A DNA stretch of 64,000 nt from Streptomyces sp. NRRL S-350 (lineage in GTDB: Bacteria; Actinomycetota; Actinomycetes; Streptomycetales; Streptomycetaceae), in contig NZ_JOHO01000001.1 of the NCBI RefSeq assembly GCF_000719705.1, positions 1 through 64,000 on the forward strand, written 5' to 3'. How positions within the stretch are numbered: the stretch's first letter is position 1; every line of letters begins with the position of its first letter. This document shows positions 7,648-15,985 of the stretch, one piece after another. The position numbers and the translations under genes were made by a program. The notes beneath the pieces were generated by a model. The model saw only the letters and a program-made list of their open reading frames with translations, was not told the origin of the DNA and ran no database searches.

Positions 7648-8868
7648 TCAGGCCGCGGCCGGCACCTTGACGTCCAGGTGGGCGGCGAGTTCGAGCAGCG
7701 CGGGGGTCGCCTCGCGGCGGCACATGAAGTCCTCGTCCCGCGCGCCCTCGACCAGGTATGGGCGGAACACCGACCCCTCCTCGAAGCCCTCACGGTCCAG
7801 GAAGAACACCGTCAAGCCGCGCTCGCGGGCCCGGGCCTGCACCCGTCGGCGGTCGGCGTGGCTGCCGATCACCAGCAGCGACCGCGCCCCGGGGAGGAAG
7901 GGGACGTCCGGGATCTGCTCGTGGTAGCGGCGGACGTAGTGCTCGTCCAGACCCGCCCGCGCCATCAGGCCGTCGAAGTTGTTGGTGATCACCGGCCCCA
8001 CCATGTGCCCGGCGTCCGCCAGGCCGCGCAGGGTCCGGTGTCCGATGGTCGGCTCCGCCTGGAGGCAGGCCCGGGTCATCTCGGTCAGCTCCGGCATCTT
8101 CGACTCCGGCGCACCGAGGATCTCCGGCAGGAAGGTGTCCTCGCCGGGCGACAGCACGAACCGGTGGTCGCTCATGTCCGTCACCCGGTAGACCTCGTGC
8201 AGCCGGTGCAGCGGCGGCACCCCCGCCTCGACCGACATGCCGCACCCGACCTCGACCTGGAACGGCAGGAAGTCCGCGATCCGGGACAGGTCCGGGATCA
8301 GCGTCGGGTTGCCGCGCTCCTCCTTGATCCGCATGCCGGCCGCCATCACCTTCCACGGCATGTTCTGGTCGTGGAGCACGGGCATGTGCCCCGCAGAGGT
8401 GATCGTCACGTCCAGGCTCTCGTACCCGGCCGGGAGCGTGCGCCCGGCGAGCTCGTCCTGCGGGTGCACGCGGTGCGGCAGCACCGTGCACTCCAGGTCC
8501 CCGCGCCGCCACCGGCCCCGGTCCCCCGGCTGCCAGCCGCCGTCCGCGAGCGCCTTGCGGACCCGGTCGAAGTGGTGTGCCAGCTCGGCCTCCGGGTACG
8601 AGGCGCTGTGGAATATGTACAGCTCGGGGACGGTCAGCACCGTCCCGCCGCCGACCTGCTTGGTGGCGTAGCGGTAGCGGTAGTGCAGGATGCGCCGGCG
8701 GCCGTCGTCCGGGCCGGTCCAGCCTGACTCGGCCGCGTTGCGGGGGTCCTGGGTGCGCCGCCACAGGCCCTCTTCTAGGTCGCGGGGCCGGTCACGCCGG
8801 CTGACGTACCGCTCCCAGCGGGTCGCCAGGGTCGGCGAGAGTTCCTCGGCCTCGTACGGGAAGTGCAT
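7648..8868 (-). CDS. SIR2-like NAD-binding protein
   Basis: A 406-residue protein with an unrecognised N-terminal domain (about 1-200) and a C-terminal sirtuin-like Rossmann fold. Sirtuin landmarks are GCGMSVEAGVP (208-218, matching GAGxSxxSGIP), NNFDGLMARAG (296-306, matching TQNIDxLHxxAG) and VIGSHADRRRV (333-343). The catalytic histidine and zinc-binding cysteines of true deacylases are not evident, so it may be an NAD-consuming or NAD-binding variant. It starts at ATG 8868 behind GGGAGAG and is the first gene of the leftward operon. SIR2 domains occur in both metabolism and phage defence; the neighbours favour a biosynthetic setting here. Confidence 0.72.
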   Translation of the reverse strand: MHFPYEAEELSPTLATRWERYVSRRDRPRDLEEGLWRRTQDPRNAAESGWTGPDDGRRRILHYRYRYATKQVGGGTVLTVPELYIFHSASYPEAELAHHFDRVRKALADGGWQPGDRGRWRRGDLECTVLPHRVHPQDELAGRTLPAGYESLDVTITSAGHMPVLHDQNMPWKVMAAGMRIKEERGNPTLIPDLSRIADFLPFQVEVGCGMSVEAGVPPLHRLHEVYRVTDMSDHRFVLSPGEDTFLPEILGAPESKMPELTEMTRACLQAEPTIGHRTLRGLADAGHMVGPVITNNFDGLMARAGLDEHYVRRYHEQIPDVPFLPGARSLLVIGSHADRRRVQARARERGLTVFFLDREGFEEGSVFRPYLVEGARDEDFMCRREATPALLELAAHLDVKVPAAA

Positions 8869-9303
8869 GGTGCTCTCCCTGCTGTCGATGTTCGCGCCGC
8901 GACGGCGCCCAGCCGGTTCCGCGATCAAGTCCCTGGCACCCGCGGCAGGCACGCACTACCGCGCGGGCAGTGAAGTGGGACAAGGTCGCGAGACTCACGA
9001 GCTGGTAGTACGCCTCGGCGTGAAGATGAAGAGGACGCCTGCCGCTGAACGTTCGTCGACAACCAGCCTGTGATGCAGGCGAGTTGACAGACCACCGCGA
9101 CCAGGAAGAGGGCATGCCGAAGAAGGAGGCGCACTACCGGCCATTGCAGTCCGTGCCCCCATGAACACTGACTGCACACAAGATGATGACCGGCAGTCAG
9201 AGCACTGGCAAGGGTTCGCGATTGGAAAACTTTTCCTGTACGCCAAGTTGTATGTGCTCGGCTCGACCGAGCCACTACGATCAATCTGACTTTGGAGGTG
9301 ACG
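8869..9303. promoter_or_regulatory. Divergent intergenic control region
   Basis: These 435 bases separate the leftward SIR2-like operon from the rightward XRE regulator and must hold both promoters. Base composition is less GC-rich than the flanks, especially 9200-9300. A 6+1+6 inverted repeat, GGAAAA-C-TTTTCC, at 9224-9236 is a candidate operator for the adjacent XRE regulator. I could not assign -35 and -10 boxes with confidence. Confidence 0.5.
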
Positions 9304-10161
9304 ATGCCAGGAGAACCCAACCCCCGACGCCGGAGACTGGGCGCCGAGGTGCGCCACCGCCGCGTGGAACTCGGCTGGTCCCTGGAGACGTCGGCCAAGC
9401 AGCTCGGGTACGGATCTGCGAGCACCGCTCACAAGATCGAGTCCGGGCACCAGAAGATCACCCTCCAACAACTCCCCCACTTCCTCAGCGTCCTCGGAGT
9501 CGCCGAGCAGGGCGCACAGGAGTTCTGGCGGGAGCTCGTGGTGAGCGCGAACAGCGACGACTGGCACGAGCGCTTCCCCGGTGACGCCGACGACCCCTTC
9601 GGCAGCTACGCCACCGACATCGAACTCGCCAGATCGGCCTTCTTGTGGTCACCGACCGCACCCCACGGGCTGCTCCAGCACCCGCTCACGGAACGGGCGA
9701 TCATTGAGGCGGACCTGGCGTGGAGCACCCCAGACGACGTCGAGAAGTTCGTCAGCGTGCGCGCCGAACTCCGTGAACGTGTCCTCTCCCGGCAGCCGCC
9801 GCCAGCGATCACCTCTGTCCTCACCGAAGGCCAACTCCGGCAGGAGATCGGCGGGCGGGCCGGCGTACACCGACAGGCCGCACACCTCGCAGAACTGGCG
9901 AGAAGCGTTCCAGGCATCACGATCTTGGTGATCCCGTTCTCAGTCGGCGCGCACGCGGGGATAGACGGCCCGTTCATGCTGATGACGTTCCCGACAGGGC
10001 GCACCAGCGTCACCATCGAAGGCAGGCGAGCGGCTCTCCAGATCCACGAGGCCGACGTCGTCGACGAGTACAAGCGCGTCAGCGAGCAAATGGCGGACGA
10101 TGCCCTCTCCGCCGAGGACTCACTGACCTTCCTAGATCAACTCGCTGAGGAATACGCATGA
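9304..10161 (+). CDS. XRE-family regulator with DUF5753
   Basis: A 285-residue transcription regulator of the abundant Streptomyces type. An N-terminal helix-turn-helix (about residues 10-65, LGAEVRHRRVELGWSLE onward) is followed by a DUF5753 effector domain (about 95-280). The ATG at 9304 was preferred over one at 9292 because GGAGGTGAC at 9294-9302 is correctly spaced. It overlaps the next gene by four bases. It is divergent from the SIR2-like operon and is the likeliest regulator of it; the palindrome at 9224-9236 is a candidate binding site. Confidence 0.9.
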   Translation: MPGEPNPRRRRLGAEVRHRRVELGWSLETSAKQLGYGSASTAHKIESGHQKITLQQLPHFLSVLGVAEQGAQEFWRELVVSANSDDWHERFPGDADDPFGSYATDIELARSAFLWSPTAPHGLLQHPLTERAIIEADLAWSTPDDVEKFVSVRAELRERVLSRQPPPAITSVLTEGQLRQEIGGRAGVHRQAAHLAELARSVPGITILVIPFSVGAHAGIDGPFMLMTFPTGRTSVTIEGRRAALQIHEADVVDEYKRVSEQMADDALSAEDSLTFLDQLAEEYA

Positions 10162-10670
10162 CCTTGCACGTCGGGGGCCCCGTCCCCAACGTACGGCGCA
10201 TCAACGCCGATCCTGTGTGGCTGGCCCGACAGCTCGCTCATGCTGAATGGCAGTCCGCCAGCACCGGCGGATCGAACTGCGCCGAGGTTGCCCTCCTGCC
10301 CCGCGATATCACCGCTGTACGCGACTCCGTCAACCCGGAGCGTCCCCCCTTGATCGTGTCCGACGCAGGGTTCGGGCAGTTCGTGGATGCGGTCACCGCG
10401 AACCTCTTCAACGGCCCCCTTGGCCTCGGCAGAGACCCGGTCACTGCGATCGGCAAGAACACGCTCTCCACCGAGTGGCTAGCCGCTCATATCAACCTCT
10501 CCACCTGGCGGTTCGGAGGTCCGGAAAGCATCGGTGTGGCCTTCCTCCCCCGCGCAGTCACTGCCTTTTGCAGCCCTGCAGGCGAGGAGCGACGATTTCT
10601 GATCTTCGCTCAATCCGAGATCACCGACTTCTTCGCCGGCATCAGAGGTGGGCTGTTCCGTCGCCCGTGA
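10158..10670 (+). CDS. Tandem DUF397 protein (regulator partner)
   Basis: A 170-residue protein with two DUF397-like units. The first (about 28-62) has the typical WQSAS...GSNCAEVA...VRDSVNP pattern; the second (about 110-150) is more diverged (STWRFGG...GVAFLP...FCSP). DUF397 genes usually sit immediately downstream of XRE/DUF5753 genes and are thought to modulate them, as with BldB-like systems. Here the start overlaps the XRE stop in an ATGA. Most DUF397 proteins are about 70 residues, so the tandem form is longer than usual. Confidence 0.85.
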   Translation: MTLHVGGPVPNVRRINADPVWLARQLAHAEWQSASTGGSNCAEVALLPRDITAVRDSVNPERPPLIVSDAGFGQFVDAVTANLFNGPLGLGRDPVTAIGKNTLSTEWLAAHINLSTWRFGGPESIGVAFLPRAVTAFCSPAGEERRFLIFAQSEITDFFAGIRGGLFRRP

Positions 10671-11227
10671 AGGCCGTCGCACTGGCGGGCGCATCGGAGC
10701 CAGATGCCTCCGGCGGCCCGGTTACAGCTCGGGCACAGCCCAGCACGGCAGCGGAATGGCGGCACAGGCGGCGCATTCCGCAGATCAACACGCATCGACT
10801 ACTTAAATCTCAGCTGCCGTAGCGTCGCAGTGCGAGCCGCTGGGTGGGGGAGTCAAGCCGTCGGGGTCTAGGACCCAGTCGGGCACGGCCAGCACCGCCG
10901 TCGGGCCGCGCCGGCTTCTTCACGGGAGCGTGCTTGCCATGCCCTTGGCAACGTCGGATCAGCCTGGTCGAGGGTGAGTAGACGGACGGCCAGACGGTCA
11001 CGGGCGGGCGCCGCCCGAAGCGGGCGGACCAGGCGGACCGGGCGGCGCAGGGGCGGGACGCGCAGCACGGGAGCTCTGATGCTGACCGGGAGAAGGCAAA
11101 TTGACGGTCACTCAGGGAACCTAGACTCATGAGTTTCCCGGCCCGCCTCATGGGCCGGACTGAGGGGCTGGAGCCGCGCTCCCGCAAGCTCCAGACGATC
11201 ATTCCCGACCGCGTGGAGGTTGTTCCG
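10671..11227. other. Non-coding interval
   Basis: About 560 bases without a gene I can defend. Open frames on both strands here have compositions typical of GC-rich non-coding sequence and lack ribosome-binding sites. The promoter of the downstream NUDIX gene should lie near 11090-11200, but no clear boxes are visible. Confidence 0.5.
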
Positions 11228-11662
11228 ATGCCCAAGAAGGTCACCAAGGAGAAGGTGCTCGTCTACGTCGTGCGCGACGGGCGGCTGCTGGTGTTCCGGC
11301 ACACCGACTACAGCTACGAGGAGGTCGGCATCCAGGTCCCGGCTGGCAGCATCCGCCCCGGGGAGACCCCGGAGGCCGCCGCACTGCGGGAGGCCCGCGA
11401 GGAGACCAGCCTGACCGACTTCAAGATCGTGCGAAAGCTCGGCGAGACCGAGTACGACATCAGCCCCTACCGATTCGAGATCCAGCACCGGCACGTTTTC
11501 CACCTGGAACTCATCGAGCCCACCCCGGAGCGGTGGACGAGCCACGAGAACCACGACGGCGAGCAGGAGCCCACCCGCTTCGAGTGTTTCTGGATCCCGC
11601 TTGAGGCCGCGCACATCCTCCAGTCCGGCCAGGGCGCCCTACTGGGACGCCTGTCCGACTGA
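11228..11662 (+). CDS. NUDIX hydrolase (144 aa)
   Basis: A compact NUDIX hydrolase. The box spans about 40-62: Gly40, Glu46, then LREAREETSL, with Ser replacing the consensus Gly near the end. A PAG before the box is common in ADP-ribose or nucleotide-cleaning members. The ATG at 11228 is preferred to upstream in-frame starts because GTGGAGG lies 8-15 bases before it and the upstream residues are not family-like. It is a single-gene unit here, unrelated in sequence to the NUDIX at 635-1186 beyond the box. Confidence 0.88.
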   Translation: MPKKVTKEKVLVYVVRDGRLLVFRHTDYSYEEVGIQVPAGSIRPGETPEAAALREAREETSLTDFKIVRKLGETEYDISPYRFEIQHRHVFHLELIEPTPERWTSHENHDGEQEPTRFECFWIPLEAAHILQSGQGALLGRLSD

Positions 11663-11909
11663 TCGACCGGTCACGGCAGCAAGGGGCAGCCGATGCACCG
11701 ACCCACCAAACAGCACCACTCGATCGACCGGCTTGCCAGGGCTCTGAGCGGCTCCCTCAGGGCGGGGCGGCAACGGCCCGGCCAGGACGGCGCACGGCAG
11801 GGGCGACGGATATGGGCGGACCAGGCCGACGGAGGGCGGCAGACCTGGAGGCCGGGGCGGCAGGCGAATATTGGGGCCTGCTAGCCCGTGCGTTGCTACG
11901 GTCGTATCC

Positions 11910-12761
11910 ATGACGTTGTCCTCGCCAGTTGCCTCCCAGGTCGATCTGCGACGTGAACCGGTCGATGAGGTACTTGATCGCGTGGAGCGGTCGTTGCAGG
12001 TGCGCCTCGACCAGGAGACCTTGGTGCGTAAGCGCCGATCGGTGGGCGCGCGCACGGATCGCGGGACGTGGGTGCGTGTCGAGCGGCGGGGACTGGACCG
12101 GATCGGCGTACAGGGTGGCGACGGTACCGCTGCGGCCGAGGCGCTGCAGGGGATCTCGAAGCCCGCATGGTTGGCCAGCGCGGCGTGGCGGGACGAGGAG
12201 AATCCGGTGATGTGGCGGGCCGACGAAACGGCGCTGCTGCCCTCCTCCCCAGCTGGGTCCGCCGTAGTGGCCAAGGGGCCTGATCTGTCCTCCGGCTGGT
12301 GGTCAGAGTTGAACGGCTCTCTCGACGCCCTCGCCGCGCAGCACACCAACCGGATCGCCACCCCGGACACCGAGACGATCACCCAGGCGCTGGTCACCGC
12401 GACGATCCAGCAGGTGTTCCCCGACGTCGACACCACGGTGAGCGAGTGGGTTCCGGCGCACGCTGATCTGAACTGGGCGAACGTAACCGCGCCAGAGTTC
12501 TGTGTCTTCGACTGGGAGGACTGGGGGATGGCCCCGCGGGGTCTGGACGCGGCGACCCTGTGGGGTGCGTCGCTCGCTGTCCCGGCTCTTGCCGATCGCG
12601 TCCGTGAGGAGCGGCGGACGGATTTCGAAAGCCGGGACGGCAAGCTGATGACGCTATTCGTCGCGGCGAAGATCATCGGGCCGTACGCAGTTCTCGGTGA
12701 TTCCCGCCTGGAGCCGGCCCGCACGGTGGCGGAGCGGCTGGTGAACGACCTCACCTCATGA
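11910..12761 (+). CDS. APH-fold phosphotransferase-like protein
   Basis: A 283-residue protein with the kinase-fold C-lobe: HADLNWANV (184-192) in place of the Brenner HGDxxxxN, and FDWEDWG (200-206) as the metal-binding DxG-like segment (D-W-E rather than D-F-G). The N-lobe is weak. ATG 11910 lacks a Shine-Dalgarno, so a leaderless transcript is possible. It is convergent with the aldo-keto reductase, their ends overlapping by six bases. Function is unknown; related proteins could phosphorylate a small molecule or a peptide product of the neighbouring locus (inference). Confidence 0.75.
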   Translation: MTLSSPVASQVDLRREPVDEVLDRVERSLQVRLDQETLVRKRRSVGARTDRGTWVRVERRGLDRIGVQGGDGTAAAEALQGISKPAWLASAAWRDEENPVMWRADETALLPSSPAGSAVVAKGPDLSSGWWSELNGSLDALAAQHTNRIATPDTETITQALVTATIQQVFPDVDTTVSEWVPAHADLNWANVTAPEFCVFDWEDWGMAPRGLDAATLWGASLAVPALADRVREERRTDFESRDGKLMTLFVAAKIIGPYAVLGDSRLEPARTVAERLVNDLTS

Positions 12762-13616
12762 CGGGGTGGAACTTCGTTCGTTGAGGAGCGAGCGGTAGCG
12801 GTCGACGGTGGTTCGGTCGACGCGGAGGGAGAGCGCGTCGACCAGGCTGCGGAGGTGCTCGATGCTTCCTGTGCCGACCGCGACCCGGTGAACGGGCGGG
12901 ATCTCGAATGCCACGCGGAAGGCGCTCTGGATGTTGGTGGCCTTCTGCCCTGGTTCGAGAAAGACGGCCGTGTTGAAGGTGGTCCATACCTGCTGTCGGC
13001 TGTCTCCGCCGAACGGGCTCATGCCCCATCGCCCGTCGGGTTCAACGCCCAACCCGACGGCGAGCAACTCCCCGGCTGCGAGGGTGTCAGCGTCGACCAG
13101 GAGACCGGCTCTGGTCATCAGCACGTCGGTGGGCGGTAGAGAGCCCGCATCGGTGAGCGTCAGCAAGGGGCGCGGGCGCCAGCTGGAGATGCCCCAGAAG
13201 GTGCACAGCCCGCGCTTGGTGATCTCGGCCATCGTCTCGAAGGCGCTCAGGAGATTCCCCTTCGCCTCGGCCGGCGGCTGGTGTGCCAGGCTGTGCTCCG
13301 GGTTGTGGAGGAGCAGCACATCCGGGATGCGACCGAGGTCCTCAGCTGTCTTCTCGGCGGCGGCCCACAGCTGTTGGGGATCGAGCGAGTGCTGTGGTCG
13401 GTCGTGGTGGGGGAAGAAACCGATCTTGGTGCTGATCGTGAACTGTGGCAGCAGATCGCCAGCGACCTCGAAGAGGGTCCGGTGGGAGGCGAAGCTGAGG
13501 TAGTTGAAGGCGGTGTCCAACGAGGTGACGCCGAGGTTCAGCGCGCCTTCGAGGAGCCTGCGGCGGTGCTCAGCTCGGTATAGCCCAAGGACAACTCGGG
13601 CGTCAGGGCGGTGCAC
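12756..13616 (-). CDS. Aldo-keto reductase
   Basis: A 286-residue TIM-barrel NAD(P)H oxidoreductase. The full AKR catalytic tetrad is visible: D34, Y39, K64 and H104 (in LLLHNPEH). The start at 13616 lies 79 bases inside the JmjC gene; no later start retains the first strand (VVLGLY), so the overlap is accepted and implies translational coupling. It would reduce a carbonyl on the product made or oxidised by the upstream oxygenase. AKRs acting on peptides are rare, which makes this pairing worth noting. Confidence 0.85.
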   Translation of the reverse strand: MHRPDARVVLGLYRAEHRRRLLEGALNLGVTSLDTAFNYLSFASHRTLFEVAGDLLPQFTISTKIGFFPHHDRPQHSLDPQQLWAAAEKTAEDLGRIPDVLLLHNPEHSLAHQPPAEAKGNLLSAFETMAEITKRGLCTFWGISSWRPRPLLTLTDAGSLPPTDVLMTRAGLLVDADTLAAGELLAVGLGVEPDGRWGMSPFGGDSRQQVWTTFNTAVFLEPGQKATNIQSAFRVAFEIPPVHRVAVGTGSIEHLRSLVDALSLRVDRTTVDRYRSLLNERSSTPS

Positions 13617-14758
13617 AGTTCCTCCTCGATCAGGATTTCGGCCAGGTGCTCGACGTCCACGCCTGTGTCAGCTGCTGCGGCGGCGATGTTCACCGGGTGC
13701 CCGCTCAGCAGCAGCCGCAGAGCCGGGGCCGCCTTGGCCGCGAAGGTGAGCTTCTTCCCCGAGGCGATGACCTCGACCACGCCGCTGCAGTCTCGAAGAG
13801 TCGGCTCGAACTCGGAGACGCACACCACCGCGTCCGGCTTTCCGAAGGAGCCGATGAAGGGGACGTGCCGTGCGGAGGAGCGCTCGCGCTCGCGGGCCGC
13901 CAGGAACTCGGCCGGCGGCAGCTCGGCAGCGATCCGCCCCACCGTCTGGACGAGGGCTTCCTGCTGACGGTCCCACTGGTCGGGGTTCCATCGGTCAAGA
14001 TCACGCCGGAACGCTTCGTCAGTGCGGCATTGGTCGGCCAGCCATGCTGCCCAGTTCACACCTGCCCGCTTCACGATGCCGAAGGTGGCATGGAGGCTGT
14101 AGCCGTCGCCCTGGTCTCTGCGGGTGGCCTGGTGCCAGAAGCCGCGCGGGATGTGCATCACGTCGCCAGCCTTCATCGTGCCCTGCCAGACGATCTCCTC
14201 GCTCGGCTCGATGTTCGGCGCGGAATCCCGGTACATCGGCACCGACCGGGACGCCCCGCGGACCTCCCAACTCTTCTCCCCGGCGAGCTGGACGATCAGC
14301 ACGTCGTGGTCGTCCCAGTGCAGCTTGAAGCCGCTGGCCTCCTGGGTCGTCAGATAGGCGTTCACCTGCACCAACTCGTGGGACCACCATTGGAGCGCCC
14401 GGCAGACGACCTCCATCACCGGGTCGAAGAAGTCGATCTCATCGAGCACCAGCGTGCAGCCGGAGTTGAGCAGACTGCCGACGCGGCGCATGTCGGCCAT
14501 CGGAATGGCCTGCCCGCGGCGGGTGACAGCCGGGTTGATGTAGCGGCCGGAGTGAAGCTCCGCGCCCTCGTGGAAGATGCGGAACTGCGGCGTGGTGAGG
14601 CTGCGACGCATCACCAGGTCAAGGAGCTTGTTTGGTGACAGCAGCTTGCCCAGGAACTCCGGCTCGTCCAGGGCACCGCGTGCGAAGGTGGTGCCGAGCG
14701 CGCCAGGGCCATCCCAGCCCAAGGCCTTTTCGACCGCGCGAACGAACGGGTGGTCCAT
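13538..14758 (-). CDS. JmjC/cupin-type Fe(II) 2-oxoglutarate oxygenase
   Basis: A 406-residue protein of the cupin_4/JmjC family that includes the ribosomal-protein hydroxylases YcfD, MINA53 and NO66. The iron triad reads H147-x-D149 in KLHWDDHDV and H209 in GDVMHIPRGFWH. A C-terminal winged-helix-like part follows (about 310-406), as in YcfD. Family members hydroxylate Arg or His side chains of proteins. GGAGGT precedes ATG 14758. Immediately upstream is a 49-residue peptide gene and a strong hairpin, so the natural substrate may be that peptide (inference). Confidence 0.86.
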   Translation of the reverse strand: MDHPFVRAVEKALGWDGPGALGTTFARGALDEPEFLGKLLSPNKLLDLVMRRSLTTPQFRIFHEGAELHSGRYINPAVTRRGQAIPMADMRRVGSLLNSGCTLVLDEIDFFDPVMEVVCRALQWWSHELVQVNAYLTTQEASGFKLHWDDHDVLIVQLAGEKSWEVRGASRSVPMYRDSAPNIEPSEEIVWQGTMKAGDVMHIPRGFWHQATRRDQGDGYSLHATFGIVKRAGVNWAAWLADQCRTDEAFRRDLDRWNPDQWDRQQEALVQTVGRIAAELPPAEFLAARERERSSARHVPFIGSFGKPDAVVCVSEFEPTLRDCSGVVEVIASGKKLTFAAKAAPALRLLLSGHPVNIAAAAADTGVDVEHLAEILIEEELCTALTPELSLGYTELSTAAGSSKAR

Positions 14759-14796
14759 CAGGTACCTCCATGGTCGTTGTACGAGCTGAGGAGGGT

Positions 14797-14824
14797 CGGG
14801 GCCCGCTAGTTGCGGCGGGCCCCG
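14797..14824 (-). terminator. Hairpin between small peptide and oxygenase gene
   Basis: Ten-base arms at 14797-14806 and 14815-14824 are exact complements, with an eight-base loop. It lies 21 bases after the 49-codon gene's stop and about 40 bases before the oxygenase start, with no T-run. This position is typical of partial terminators that give a precursor peptide higher expression than its modifying enzymes. Confidence 0.75.
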
Positions 14825-14844
14825 CCGTTCTCGTGCTGGACGAA

Positions 14845-14994
14845 CTACTCCTGCGGCAGGTTCAGACCATCCCGGTTGTCACCGTCGTCACCGGACGACG
14901 TACCGGTCGGGTCCGACTCGGCCGCGTCGGCGGTGAATCGGTCCTGAACGGTGATCAGGCTCTCCACGCCGATCAGCAGCTCATCACGGTCCAT
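14845..14994 (-). CDS. 49-residue peptide, candidate precursor/substrate peptide
   Basis: Begins MDRDELLIGVESL behind GAGGGAG at correct spacing (ATG 14994) and ends NRDGLNLPQE. It is acidic, has no Cys, and the second half is rich in Asp, Gly, Ser and Asn (ESDPTGTSSGDDGD), which looks flexible. It precedes a hairpin, then the JmjC oxygenase and reductase, a gene order common in RiPP loci where residues 1-20 would be leader. The strong RBS and the context are the support; no homologue is recognised. It could instead be a small structural or regulatory peptide. Confidence 0.6.
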   Translation of the reverse strand: MDRDELLIGVESLITVQDRFTADAAESDPTGTSSGDDGDNRDGLNLPQE

Positions 14995-15614
14995 CGGATC
15001 ACTCCCTCTTGTTGGTGGAGCGGTACACGGGCTGGCGTCGCCGGCCCGGTCGCTCGGGGAAGCTCACGACTTCCCCCAGCCAATCTGACGGCCTCGGGCA
15101 CACATCAGCTTGCGCTCGGGCTCCCACTGCTCTGGAGACGCTGGGAGAGCCAACCGTCTTGTCCACTGATGTATCAGCGGCCTACGACAGGATTTGACTG
15201 GTCATCCGTAGGTGAACCGTCTGTCTAACGCGTTCCGGACAGCATGTAACTGCCGAGTGATTCATGGGCAACGGCTCCGCGTGCCACCGTGACCTCGTGT
15301 GATCGACCACTTCTCGGCGTGGGTGGTCGCGGCAGCTCAACGGGTTCAGATGTCCAAGGGCGAGGAGGGGTGTCATGACCTGCACACGCGTCGGGTGGAG
15401 GGGTGCAAGCGTTGTGGTCATGGATATGGCGAAAACTGGCGGGCGTACCCCGGTGGTGCGGACCCGGGGTGCGAGGCCGCCTCCGAGAGAACGACGTCGT
15501 CGCGGCGACGCACGAGGTGGGGTCGCCGGCCAGTCTGAAGCACTGCCGCCCGTGTGTACCTACCGGTCCGGACCGACGTGGGCGGGTCCGGGGGTCCGTC
15601 AGATGTGGGGCGCT
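14995..15614. other. Non-coding interval with the peptide-locus promoter
   Basis: About 620 bases without a supportable gene. The stretch 15180-15330 is lower in GC than its surroundings and probably contains the leftward promoter for the peptide-JmjC-reductase unit. I see no strong inverted repeat or tRNA. Confidence 0.45.
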
Positions 15615-15791
15615 CTAGCTGGTGAAGGGGAGCGGCGGCTTGCCCTGCCGGTTCTGGCGGACGAGACCATCCAAGATCTCCTCCTTGCTCATGCCGCGGT
15701 GGCCGGGCTCGGCCTCCAGAGTGTTCTTGGCGTTCCCTGACGTCAGGAGCTCCCAGCACTCGTCTTGGACGATGACGAGGGGCTTCTCCAT
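15615..15791 (-). CDS. 58-residue orphan protein (has a decayed copy at 430-606)
   Basis: Starts MEKPLVIVQDECWELL behind GAAGGGA and ends NRQGKPPLPFTS. It is not secreted and has no membrane segment. A middle motif MSKEEILDGLVRQ looks helical. Its near-duplicate at the contig end keeps the ribosome-binding site and most residues, which shows that the gene family is real and mobile within the genome. It lies between the HEPN-like gene and the peptide-JmjC locus on the same strand. Function is unknown; a RiPP precursor, antitoxin-like peptide or small regulator are all possible. Confidence 0.65.
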   Translation of the reverse strand: MEKPLVIVQDECWELLTSGNAKNTLEAEPGHRGMSKEEILDGLVRQNRQGKPPLPFTS

Positions 15792-15985
15792 GGTGTTCCC
15801 TTCGGGAGAACGAGCTGGCCCTAGTGCAGCTGAGGCACCAGCGTAGCCAGGGGTGACAGAGCCGCTTGGATGGGGTGGCGTGTCCCGGCGCGGTGGAAGC
15901 GACGCGCAGAGGCTGGAGGCCCAGTCGGCGCGGACGGTTGCTGGAGAGCCAAGCAGGAGGCGCGCAGCCGCCTGGGGTTCGGCGA

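Noticed and set aside
10810..11247. Minus-strand open frame in the 10.7-11.2 kb interval
   Set aside because: No ribosome-binding site, arginine/serine/proline-rich, and overlaps the start of the NUDIX gene.
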